Shown here one piece after another: positions 30,919-38,151 of a DNA stretch of 38,151 nt. The DNA lies in the NCBI GenBank assembly GCA_003221195.1, contig QHQO01000169.1:1-38151 (forward strand). The letters are read 5' to 3'. The stretch is from Verrucomicrobiota bacterium (lineage in GTDB: Bacteria; Verrucomicrobiota; Verrucomicrobiia; Chthoniobacterales; UBA10450). The notes below the pieces were generated by a model. That model did no database searches. It was not told the origin of the DNA and saw nothing but the letters and a program-made list of their open reading frames with translations. The translations under genes and the position numbers were made by a program. Positions within the stretch are counted from its first letter, which is position 1. Each line of letters opens with the position of its first letter.

Positions 30919-31680
30919 ATGAGTACGAGCATGACCAAGAGTGAGACCGAAGAATGGATCAAAATCGACTTGCACATTCATACACTCGACGACCCCAAAG
31001 ACGCGGTGGATTATTCCGCACACCAGTTGCTCGAACGCGCGCGCACACTTGGTTTTCGTGTTCTTGCGATCACCTTGCACGATGCAGTCTTTGGTCGACA
31101 GGAAGTGTTCGCAGATGCCGCGGCGATGGGGATTTTGCTTATGCCTGCAGCAGAGATGCGTCTGCAGGGCGCAGATGTCATCGTGCTCAATGTGACCGCC
31201 GAAGAAATGGCGGAACTGAAGAGCTTTGATGACCTGCGTCGGCTCCGGGCGCAGCGCGGCGACTCAATTTTTACGATTGCGCCACACCCTTTTTATCACT
31301 TTGGCGGCTCGATTGGATCGCGATTACTTCGAGAAATAGATTGCTTCGACGCGATCGAGTTTTGCCATTTTCACATCGGCCTGTTTAATCCGAATCGCCG
31401 CGCGAAAAGGGTAGCGTCGCGCTTTAACAAGCCATTAATCGCCACGTCCGACGCGCATCGGTTGCACGCGTTTGGCCGCCATTACACGAGTATTCCCAAG
31501 CCCTCTGCCCTGACCGTCGAAAATATTTTTGCCGCCTTGCGCAGTGGCCCGCTGCGCCTAACGAGTCCTGCGTGCAGTCTTACCGATCTTATGAGCGCGA
31601 TCTATTTTGTTTTCCTTGCGCATCCATTTCGAGTGCGTAGGAAGCTCGCGGCTTCCAAGGGACAATCGACAGGCTCCTAA
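30919..31680 (+). CDS. PHP-domain phosphoesterase
   Basis: This 253-residue protein has the metal-binding motifs of the PHP superfamily (polymerase and histidinol phosphatase). DLHIHTLDD near residue 18 holds the first metal His pair. ITLHDAVF near 53, APHPFYHF near 121 and TSDAHRLHAFG near 176 supply further ligands. These hydrolases use up to three metal ions; the substrate cannot be predicted. A tail with hydrophobic stretches (MSAIYFVFLAHPF) may attach it to the membrane. The stop overlaps the end of the convergent glycan-type gene by 4 bases. ATG 30919 is used; a second ATG lies 4 codons later. Confidence 0.87.
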   Translation: MSTSMTKSETEEWIKIDLHIHTLDDPKDAVDYSAHQLLERARTLGFRVLAITLHDAVFGRQEVFADAAAMGILLMPAAEMRLQGADVIVLNVTAEEMAELKSFDDLRRLRAQRGDSIFTIAPHPFYHFGGSIGSRLLREIDCFDAIEFCHFHIGLFNPNRRAKRVASRFNKPLIATSDAHRLHAFGRHYTSIPKPSALTVENIFAALRSGPLRLTSPACSLTDLMSAIYFVFLAHPFRVRRKLAASKGQSTGS

Positions 31681-33788
31681 GGCGATTCAGGTGACAGGTC
31701 GTAAATCGCGCCCCAGTCGCCCGAGGCTATGCGCCGGGCGGTCGTTTCCCATGGTTGAGTACTCCCTTGATAATTCGCCGTTTCATCGCGACCCCAGAAA
31801 ATGTAGCGGACGCCCAGGGCCTTAGCAGCTTCGCGCCAGTTGGGCGCTCCACGCATTAAGGAGGCTAACTCCCTATTGGGTTTGTCATAATCGAATCCTT
31901 CCGTCCACAGATGGCCTGGATATCCCAGAACGACTTTACGGCCTTGAAGCAAGAGCGGATGATTGTAGGTCGGGTAGGCAGCGAAACGAGCCTCAACGGG
32001 CAAAGGTCGAACCGCCGTGCCGATCGCATCGAGTCTCGCGCGGTCCATCAATCCAAAACCTGGGTGCCCGGCAGCCAACCCGCCCAGCAACGTGATAAAA
32101 CCCGAAGCGAAGAGTGCAATGCAGGTAACTGCTCGTTCCGGAAACGCCCAGCGCCCAATCAAATCACTCCACAAAAATGGGAGAATGAGAAAGTAACCCC
32201 AAACCATCAGCTTGAGATTATCCCAGTCCCACGGCGCGGTTTGAACGAAGTACCCGATGGCAAAGATCACAACCGCGGGCAGCACGAACGCGACATCCGC
32301 GGGCGGTTTCGTACCCCAGCGCCAGCCGGCTTTCCAAGCGCGCCAGCCACATAGCGCTATCAACGCCAGCGCCATCAGAACCCATAAGCCAAAGTTCGTT
32401 AGCCAGAACTGAAAGAACGGTGCGATCACTCCGTTCCACGTCTTTTGCAACAGTGAGCCGAACGCCGTGGCAGATCCAAAATTTGCAGCGCCACCCATCC
32501 GAAAGAAGGGAGCGCCGAAGTCCGCCGAATCTTGCACCCAGCCGGGGTGCCATTTCACCATTGATTTCGCATGGAACTGGTCGGTAACCAGCCAGACGAA
32601 AAACGTTGCAGGAATTAAAGCAGCACTGAGCAGCGTAATAGCGTGTCTGCGTATCGGTGCTTCACTGAAGATTTTGGGCCACGTTAGCCGCTCAAAGAAA
32701 AGCCCGACAACGAGCACGATCGTCAGCGCGATAAAGGTATGGACGTGAAAAAGGGGCATCGATGCGTAAAGGGATAGTTCGACCCAGAAGGGCAGGGGAC
32801 CCTTGCTGTTGGTGCGGGCATTGACTGCGCTCGCTTGACCGACATCATTAGCCGCAACCGGAAGTCGACCTTCGGAGTCATCCCCTTTTGCTCCAGCCTT
32901 CGCAGCCGCTTCAGCTGAGGCGGCGTCTGGTGCGGACAAGCCCCGACGGGTCGGGACCATGGGAGTCTCACGAAAATATTTCTGCCGCCAATGCCAGAGC
33001 AGAATCAGCGCTGCCGGGATTGCGTAAAGCCATCCGCGCTGAGTCACGAACATGGACAAGGCAATGCTTTTCCACGCGATGGGCCGGTGGAGGATATCTG
33101 CTTGCGTCCCTTGATAGTCCAAAAACTTCAGCGTCTTCAAAAATTGGAAGCCGGCTATTCCGCCATTGAACAAAAAGCCTGCTACACCGAAAGTGCCACC
33201 CCATCGGAAAAAGGCATAAAATGTTGCGAGCGACGCAAGCAATCCAGTCCAAACCAGTCCACGCATTAGATCGACGTGAACAAGGCAAAGCAAAGCGTTG
33301 AACAAATCGATCCCAGCCGGATACCTTAGTTTGCTAAAGGCGTAGATCGGGTTGTCCGGCCAAAGGTGGACGCCATTCGCGAAATTCCTGATCAAGGTGA
33401 TGTGGAGCGAGAGGTCACCCAGGTTATTTGGGGATTGAATTTTCCACTCTCCACCGTCGATGTAGAGCAGCCAGCAAAACGATCGCACGGCAAACAAAGC
33501 GAAAAATGCGGCCACCACCCAGAACCAGAATTTTCTGTAGCGCACTGTAGGCTTGGAAGACTTTGCCCCAGAACCACCTCTTTTATCAGGGTCAGAAGTT
33601 CCCAGCCAGGCAGCCACGGCAAAGGCAAGACCGCATAACAGCGCAAGAGCCGCGCTCAATGCATTTAGGCCGTGACCGACTATTCCCAGAAGAAGACCGC
33701 AAACAACCGACAAATTGACAAAGGTTAGACCCGCCGAAAGCCACTTCATCGAAAATGAGCGTTGCCTAGCCTGGTCCTTTGCCGACAA
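31677..33788 (-). CDS. Large polytopic membrane protein, GT-C-like
   Basis: This 703-residue protein has at least ten hydrophobic segments and no signal cleavage site. SLHITLIRNFANGVHLWPDN, then YAFSKLRYPAGIDLFNALLC resembles the first outer loop of GT-C-type glycosyltransferases and related lipid-linked sugar transferases. GDLSLHITLI may be the Asp motif. A cytoplasmic or periplasmic loop around residues 275-325 is low-complexity and Ala-rich (LSAPDAASAEAAAKAGAKGD), like a repeat inserted in frame. The last part (YPTYNHPLLLQGRKVVLGYP, then GAPNWREAAKALGVRYIFWG) is soluble. The gene overlaps the end of the upstream TIGR03663-like gene by 23 bases if ATG 33788 is used; ATG 33749 removes the overlap. 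Likely role: adding or moving sugars for surface glycans. Confidence 0.7.
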   Translation of the reverse strand: MSAKDQARQRSFSMKWLSAGLTFVNLSVVCGLLLGIVGHGLNALSAALALLCGLAFAVAAWLGTSDPDKRGGSGAKSSKPTVRYRKFWFWVVAAFFALFAVRSFCWLLYIDGGEWKIQSPNNLGDLSLHITLIRNFANGVHLWPDNPIYAFSKLRYPAGIDLFNALLCLVHVDLMRGLVWTGLLASLATFYAFFRWGGTFGVAGFLFNGGIAGFQFLKTLKFLDYQGTQADILHRPIAWKSIALSMFVTQRGWLYAIPAALILLWHWRQKYFRETPMVPTRRGLSAPDAASAEAAAKAGAKGDDSEGRLPVAANDVGQASAVNARTNSKGPLPFWVELSLYASMPLFHVHTFIALTIVLVVGLFFERLTWPKIFSEAPIRRHAITLLSAALIPATFFVWLVTDQFHAKSMVKWHPGWVQDSADFGAPFFRMGGAANFGSATAFGSLLQKTWNGVIAPFFQFWLTNFGLWVLMALALIALCGWRAWKAGWRWGTKPPADVAFVLPAVVIFAIGYFVQTAPWDWDNLKLMVWGYFLILPFLWSDLIGRWAFPERAVTCIALFASGFITLLGGLAAGHPGFGLMDRARLDAIGTAVRPLPVEARFAAYPTYNHPLLLQGRKVVLGYPGHLWTEGFDYDKPNRELASLMRGAPNWREAAKALGVRYIFWGRDETANYQGSTQPWETTARRIASGDWGAIYDLSPESP

Positions 33789-35391
33789 AGTCCGGCGCTT
33801 TGCCCGGGAAAAATCCTTTAAAGATCTCGGCCTTGAAGTAAAGCTTCGACGGATCCTGATAGTTACGAATGGTAACCATGTCGGTGTAATACGTCCCTTT
33901 CAACTTCGATTCGACCTGTTTGATTTTGTCTTGCTGCACCAGAAGAAAATCACCGTCAAGATTCGCTGGCATGTTTCCTCCTTCGTAGTAGCCGACCCGA
34001 TCGAAGTCTCCGAGCATCCACGGAAGCGGATAAGTGCTGGTGCGAATGAGGTGGCCAGTCAAGTGATAGTAGGCCGGATTCCGTTTAGCCAATGTAAGAA
34101 GCGGGTTAGTTAGTTTAAAGATGTCATTGTAGGTCTGGACATACGCGTACGGCTCATCGGGCGAGCTGCAGCGGAAGTAGTTTAGCCAAATGCATGAGCC
34201 AAGCGAAATGCACAAAAGGACACCTATGGCGCGATACGCGATCTTCAAATTTTTTGGACGAACGAGCAGAACCGCCGCGCCAAAGATAAAAAGAAACGGC
34301 CATCCGAAACTGATAATGCACCAAGGCGTTTTGTATTTGACGTAACTATACACAAACAAGGTTCCCACCCCGTAGATTGCCAGATAACGCAGAATGAGAT
34401 TCTTAAACTTTTGGCAAAACACGCAAAGAATTAATCCGGCCAGCATTGGCAGTTCGTAGCCGAGAAAATCAGCCCGCCCGCCTTCCAACGATGGCCCCAT
34501 CAATTTCAACCAATAATCCCACGGTTTTTCATGGCCATGACCGGCGGCGCCAGTCTCCGTCCAGGCCTTAAATGCTTGATAAAGACCTTTAACGCCATTC
34601 CAATTAAGAAACGTTCCCGAATAGAAAAACACGATCGCGGCGGCGCCCACACCGAGGACCATCGCAAGATCGATGTACGTCCATGTTTGCTTCACTGGTT
34701 TGGCGTCGGGAACACGGCTCAGCGCGTAGGAAGCCATTAGAACTGGAATGGCAATCACCGCGCAGGCCAGGTGAATCGCGTAGGTTTCCTTGGTCAGAAT
34801 CATGCCGGCTGTTCCCATCCCTGCATACCATAGGTAATTCACCCTTCCGGATTTCCAAAGGCCGAGGAGGCCCAGGATAAACATCATCGAGAAGAATTGC
34901 AGCCATACTTCGTGGATGGCGTATCGCCCGTAGAAAACAAATCCGGGGGAAACCGCCATGGCCAACGCGGCTATTCGACTCACGTTTCGCCCGACTAATG
35001 GCTCGAACTTTAAAGTCAGCCAAACGCAACCAATGCTCACCAGTACAACAGGCAGCCGCAGTGCCCAGAGGCTCCGGCCAAGCAAACTTTCTGACAGCAG
35101 CAGGACGTAGAAATGCAGCGGGCCGTGGTAATTCGTCGGATCGTATCTGTAAAATCCGTTATGCATCACCTGATCCACGAACCAGCCATTGATGCCTTCA
35201 TCGAAATGGGGCGGCTTCATACCCAGCAGAACAAGACGCAGGAGCGCTGCCAGCCCTAGGATTAACCAGGGAGTCCAACCAGTCTCTGCCAGCCGGGCCT
35301 TCCACGCTTCCAGGTGATCGCGCAGACCCGCGACCGCAGGAGAATATTCTGCTGGCGCGCCGCCTTCGGCGCTGCTAGTACGCGCTGCCAT
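33766..35391 (-). CDS. TIGR03663-like membrane glycosyltransferase (GT39/PMT-like)
   Basis: From ATG 35391, 541 residues; ATG 35433 is also open but would overlap rmlB. The protein begins in a PMT/ArnT-like fold: LGMKPPHFDEGINGWFVDQV, with Asp-Glu as the catalytic motif of the first outer loop. Then come YDPTNYHGPLHFYVLLLSES, FEPLVGRNVSRIAALAMAVS and YAIHEVWLQFFSMMFILGLL, plus at least eight membrane segments. This is the pattern of TIGR03663, archaeal Agl23-like proteins: polyprenyl-phosphate sugar transferases. It lies between a second large transferase-like gene (downstream, same strand) and, divergently, rmlB. A surface polysaccharide or protein-glycosylation role is likely, with sugar and acceptor unknown. 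Confidence 0.82.
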   Translation of the reverse strand: MAARTSSAEGGAPAEYSPAVAGLRDHLEAWKARLAETGWTPWLILGLAALLRLVLLGMKPPHFDEGINGWFVDQVMHNGFYRYDPTNYHGPLHFYVLLLSESLLGRSLWALRLPVVLVSIGCVWLTLKFEPLVGRNVSRIAALAMAVSPGFVFYGRYAIHEVWLQFFSMMFILGLLGLWKSGRVNYLWYAGMGTAGMILTKETYAIHLACAVIAIPVLMASYALSRVPDAKPVKQTWTYIDLAMVLGVGAAAIVFFYSGTFLNWNGVKGLYQAFKAWTETGAAGHGHEKPWDYWLKLMGPSLEGGRADFLGYELPMLAGLILCVFCQKFKNLILRYLAIYGVGTLFVYSYVKYKTPWCIISFGWPFLFIFGAAVLLVRPKNLKIAYRAIGVLLCISLGSCIWLNYFRCSSPDEPYAYVQTYNDIFKLTNPLLTLAKRNPAYYHLTGHLIRTSTYPLPWMLGDFDRVGYYEGGNMPANLDGDFLLVQQDKIKQVESKLKGTYYTDMVTIRNYQDPSKLYFKAEIFKGFFPGKAPDFVGKGPG

Positions 35392-36379
35392 GCGCATCCT
35401 TGTCACTGGTGGCTGTGGATTCATCGGGAGCAATTTTATTCGGTATATTTTACAACATTACAAGCCCGCGTACGTGACCAACGTCGACGTCCTCACTTAC
35501 GCGGGCAACCTCGCCAATCTGAATGGCGTGGTCGAAGAACATGGCGAACGCTACGAATTTTTCAAAGCCGATATCGCGAACGCCGATCAAATGGACGCGC
35601 TCATGACCGAGCATCAGTTCTATGCGGTTATCAATTTCGCAGCTGAATCGCACGTGGACCGCAGCATCAACGATCCGCTCAATTTCATTCACACAAATGT
35701 CATCGGCACAAGCGTCCTGCTCGATTGCGCACGCCGGCACGGCGTCCAGCGCTTTGTTCAAGTCTCGACTGATGAAGTCTATGGCTCGCTTGGCCCTGCG
35801 GGCAGATTCACCGAACAATCGCCGCTCGATCCAAGTTCGCCCTATTCGGCGAGCAAAGCCGGTGCCGATCTGCTCGCGCTTGCCTGTTTCAAGACCTACC
35901 GCCAGGAAGTGCTGGTGACACGTTGTTCGAACAACTACGGGCCATATCAGTTTCCCGAAAAACTGATTCCCCTCATGATTATCAAGGCGCTGCGTGACGA
36001 ACCACTGCCGGTTTATGGTGACGGCTTGAATGTGCGCGATTGGATCCATGTCACAGATCATTGCGCCGCCATCGTTGCCGCACTTTTCGAGGGCAAACCT
36101 GGCCAGATCTATAATTTCGGCGGCGACGGGGAGACGGTGAACATCGATCTTGTAAAAATGATTCTTGATAAACTGGGCAAGCCGCACAGCCTGATTTCAT
36201 TTGTGACCGACAGACTGGGGCATGACCGCCGGTACGCGATTGACTCGTCGTTTGCGGAGCGCGAGCTGAACTGGAAACCGCGCCACAATTTCAAGGAAAG
36301 CCTCGACGAAACGATCCACTGGTACGTCGAGAACCCGTCGTGGTGGCAACCTTTGCTTGAACGTGCTGGAAGATACTGA
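35390..36379 (+). CDS. rmlB: dTDP-glucose 4,6-dehydratase
   Basis: This 329-residue protein is the second enzyme of dTDP-L-rhamnose synthesis; it turns dTDP-glucose into the 4-keto-6-deoxy form, using bound NAD. The extended short-chain dehydrogenase fold is clear. GGCGFIGS (7-14) binds NAD. STDEVYG has Thr127, Asp128 and Glu129, of which the last two perform the dehydration. YSASK has Tyr152 and Lys156. TRCSNNYGPYQFPEKLIPL and VYGDGLNVRDWIHVTDHC are family signatures. The length is that of RmlB (about 350). The ATG at 35390 overlaps the divergent start codon of the transferase gene. rmlA and rmlC are not in the window. Confidence 0.95.
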   Translation: MRILVTGGCGFIGSNFIRYILQHYKPAYVTNVDVLTYAGNLANLNGVVEEHGERYEFFKADIANADQMDALMTEHQFYAVINFAAESHVDRSINDPLNFIHTNVIGTSVLLDCARRHGVQRFVQVSTDEVYGSLGPAGRFTEQSPLDPSSPYSASKAGADLLALACFKTYRQEVLVTRCSNNYGPYQFPEKLIPLMIIKALRDEPLPVYGDGLNVRDWIHVTDHCAAIVAALFEGKPGQIYNFGGDGETVNIDLVKMILDKLGKPHSLISFVTDRLGHDRRYAIDSSFAERELNWKPRHNFKESLDETIHWYVENPSWWQPLLERAGRY

Positions 36380-36440
36380 TCGCTTCCCAATTACTCGATG
36401 CCGGAGGCACCGACACATGGCTGTTCTTATATAGGCAAAC

Positions 36441-37313
36441 ATGAAAATTGTAATTCTTGGCGTGGGCGGACGACTTGGCGCAGCGCTTCTGCGCGAATAT
36501 CGCGACAAATTCGACGTCGCTGGCTTTAATCACAGGCAACTCAATCTTTCGGATTTAGCTGCCGTGCGCGAGAAACTGCGGAACACCAGGTTTGATATTC
36601 TGATCAACGCAGCGGGTTTCACAAAGGTCGATCTTTGCGAAACGCAACCGGACCGTGCCTTTCTGATCAACGCAGAAGCGCCGCGTGTGGTTGCAGAGAT
36701 TTGCGACGAGAAGAATGCCAGACTGATTCACTTTAGTACCGATTATGTGTTCGGTGGCGAGAGGCGCGAACCGTATACAGAAGAAGATCAAGCTAGTCCG
36801 ATCAGCGTTTACGGTGAGTCGAAGCTGGCCGGAGAGAATAATGTCCTGGCTGCGAAGAGTCAGAATCTTGTTGTGCGCGTCTCCTGGGTCTTTGGACCGG
36901 ATCGTCCGAGTTTTATCGACGCAATGATCCAACAGGCGCAGGAAAATGACGAAGTCGATGCCGTGGCAGACAAATTTTCAACGCCTACATACACGCTGGA
37001 TATTGCCGCGATGCTCCCCCAGTTTTTTGACGCAAACGCTGAAGGAGGGATCTTGCATTTCGCGAACGCGGGGCAATGCAGTTGGCGGGAATACGCGCAA
37101 TGGGCAGTGGATTGCTGCCATGATGGCGGGTTGCCTCTCAAAGCAAAGACGATTGGCGAGCGGGAATTACGAGACATGACCAACTGGATCGCTCGTCGCC
37201 CTATTTATTCTGTGCTTTCCAGCAGGAAATACACGAAGTTGACGGGGATATCACCTCGCACTTGGCGCGAAGCCGTCTCTGATTATATTACGCGCTTCTA
37301 TTCTAAAAAATGA
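36441..37313 (+). CDS. rmlD: dTDP-4-dehydrorhamnose reductase
   Basis: This 290-residue protein is the last enzyme of dTDP-L-rhamnose synthesis; it reduces dTDP-4-dehydrorhamnose with NADPH. GVGGRLG (7-13) is the cofactor loop. INAAGFTKVD, STDYVFGG near 99-106 and YGESKLAGE with Tyr124 and Lys128 are catalytic or signature segments. WVFGPDRPSFIDAMIQQ matches the family's R-x-x-W-V-F region (VRVSWVFG). FANAGQCSWREYAQWAVDCC is a further RmlD feature. It is read 61 bases behind rmlB with no overlap, and its stop overlaps the start of the next gene (ATGA at 37310-37313). Transcription with rmlB is likely. Confidence 0.93.
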   Translation: MKIVILGVGGRLGAALLREYRDKFDVAGFNHRQLNLSDLAAVREKLRNTRFDILINAAGFTKVDLCETQPDRAFLINAEAPRVVAEICDEKNARLIHFSTDYVFGGERREPYTEEDQASPISVYGESKLAGENNVLAAKSQNLVVRVSWVFGPDRPSFIDAMIQQAQENDEVDAVADKFSTPTYTLDIAAMLPQFFDANAEGGILHFANAGQCSWREYAQWAVDCCHDGGLPLKAKTIGERELRDMTNWIARRPIYSVLSSRKYTKLTGISPRTWREAVSDYITRFYSKK

Positions 37314-38053
37314 AAACCCACATTCTTACTCTAACATTATCGTTCATTTTTTGCCTGGCCGCGCGCGCCGAATTGAAATGGGAGCAAACTGCCGTTGAGC
37401 TGCACCCGGCGCGTGGTGACAAACAGGCGATCGGTCATTTCAAATATCAGAACGCCGGCAAGACCCCCATTCATTTTAAGTCGGTCCATGCCTCATGCGG
37501 TTGCACGGCTGCGCAATCGCAAAAGGATCAGGTTGGGCCCGGGGAAAACGGCGAGATCACGGCCACCTTTAACATTGGCGACCGGACAGGCACTCAGGTC
37601 AAAACCGTGACAGTAGAAACTGACGAGGCCGCGAATCAGAAAACAGTCCTGACCCTCAAGGCTATTATCCCGCAGGAATTAGAGATCAGTCCGACTTTTG
37701 TGTTTTGGAAACAAGGCGAAAAGCCGGATCCGAAGACGATCACGGTTCACGCCGGGAAGGATTTTAGCGTGAAAAATATCAAGGTCACTTCATCGAGTCC
37801 GGATTTTCAGACCAAAGTCGAGGAAGCCGGCGAAGGACAGTTCAAAGTTGACGTTCAACCGAAGGAAACCAGCCGTCTTATTGCTTCGACCTTGACGATC
37901 CAATCCGAGAATTCGCCAAAGACATTTTACGCCACTGCGCGTATCACGACTGCTCCGGGTGCACCGGTTGCTCCGGCTGGTCAGAAAGCTCCGGCTGCGC
38001 CGGCCCCGACCGCCCCGGCTCGTCCGCCTGCGCCAGGTGGTCAAACACATTGA
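37310..38053 (+). CDS. Exported DUF1573 protein
   Basis: This 247-residue protein overlaps the rmlD stop (ATGA). It has a signal peptide (MKTHILTLTLSFIFCLAARA) and a DUF1573 domain: QAIGHFKYQNAGKTPIHFKS, then VHASCGCTAAQSQKDQVGPG. ASCGCT is the family signature; the two Cys may form a disulfide or bind metal. A second Ig-like module follows (ILTLKAIIPQELEISPTFVF, PKTITVHAGKDFSVKNIKVT). The end is Pro/Ala-rich (GAPVAPAGQKAPAAPAPTAP). DUF1573 proteins are common in Verrucomicrobia and Bacteroidetes; function is unknown. The stop overlaps the next gene's start. Confidence 0.88.
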   Translation: MKTHILTLTLSFIFCLAARAELKWEQTAVELHPARGDKQAIGHFKYQNAGKTPIHFKSVHASCGCTAAQSQKDQVGPGENGEITATFNIGDRTGTQVKTVTVETDEAANQKTVLTLKAIIPQELEISPTFVFWKQGEKPDPKTITVHAGKDFSVKNIKVTSSSPDFQTKVEEAGEGQFKVDVQPKETSRLIASTLTIQSENSPKTFYATARITTAPGAPVAPAGQKAPAAPAPTAPARPPAPGGQTH

Positions 38054-38151
38054 AATTTTCACTGCCACGCCAGGCGCTCATTCTTGCAGCGGTCGCGCTT
38101 CTTCCCGGCGTAGGGCAAGCGATTTATTTTCGCGACAAGATCTCGTGGCAA
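38050..38151 (+). CDS. Exported or membrane protein, cut by the window edge
   Basis: The first 34 codons of a gene start at TTG 38050, overlapping the DUF1573 stop (TTGA). The N-terminus MKFSLPRQALILAAVALLPG, then VGQAIYFRDKISWQ is a signal peptide or membrane anchor. The remainder lies outside. In relatives from memory a rhodanese-like exported protein sits at this place, but nothing visible confirms that. Confidence 0.6.
   Translation, partial: MKFSLPRQALILAAVALLPGVGQAIYFRDKISWQ

Overview
The window looks like a chromosome segment of a soil Verrucomicrobiota bacterium, probably Chthoniobacterales and close to 'Candidatus Udaeobacter'. This is inferred from gene content: an ECF sigma factor paired with a Ser/Thr kinase, tandem DUF4440 proteins, bactofilin, DUF5069, DUF1573, a FloA-type flotillin and a TIGR03663-like transferase. 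The many short palindromic intergenic repeats, some running into coding sequence, fit the same guess. No rRNA or other species-level marker is present.

Region by region. (1) 1-4.5 kb: six small genes, all on the + strand, separated by attC-like sites that start with RYYYAAC and end with GTTRRRY. This is an integron cassette array with no integrase in view. Cargo: an NTF2-like protein, a GNAT acetyltransferase, a DUF1772-like membrane protein, a RibD-C/dihydrofolate-reductase-like protein, a DUF4440 protein and an EVE/PUA-like protein. Four of the six show damage. (2) 4.5-9 kb: two carbohydrate-active exported proteins (a discoidin plus TIM-barrel protein and a GH26-like lipoprotein) flank a small coiled-coil exported protein. 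(3) 9-12.1 kb: a frameshifted double-DUF4440 gene, then an ECF sigma factor, a membrane partner and a PDZ protein in one operon. (4) 12.1-14.6 kb: a nested-palindrome repeat element, an ammonium transporter and a small membrane protein. (5) 14.6-19.3 kb, minus strand: an ECF sigma factor, a transmembrane Ser/Thr kinase and two exported carboxypeptidase-regulatory-like (CRL) proteins. The kinase carries the same CRL module at its C-terminus in place of the usual TPR repeats. This is the best candidate for an undescribed system. (6) 19.4-27.8 kb: an intact tRNA-Leu(CAA) and a decayed 5' fragment of the same tRNA bracket about 8.3 kb rich in debris (truncated hicA, frameshifted genes, a metalloprotease with a lost catalytic His). 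Some intact-looking genes also lie inside: a TIM-barrel protein with a Pro/Thr tail, DUF5069 and bactofilin. (7) 27.8-31.7 kb: floA with a Pro-rich membrane partner, a second copy of the palindromic element, tRNA-Leu(GAG) and a PHP phosphoesterase. (8) 31.7-38.15 kb: two large polytopic glycan-type membrane proteins, diverging from rmlB-rmlD (dTDP-rhamnose), a DUF1573 protein and the start of one more exported protein.

How it works together: regions 2 and 8 point to breakdown of external polysaccharide and synthesis of surface glycan. Regions 3 and 5 are two independent sigma-factor modules tied to envelope proteins. Regions 1 and 6 are accessory and decaying. Single-base frame breaks are frequent, one of them in a G5 run, so some 'pseudogenes' may be assembly errors; read-level checking would separate the two.
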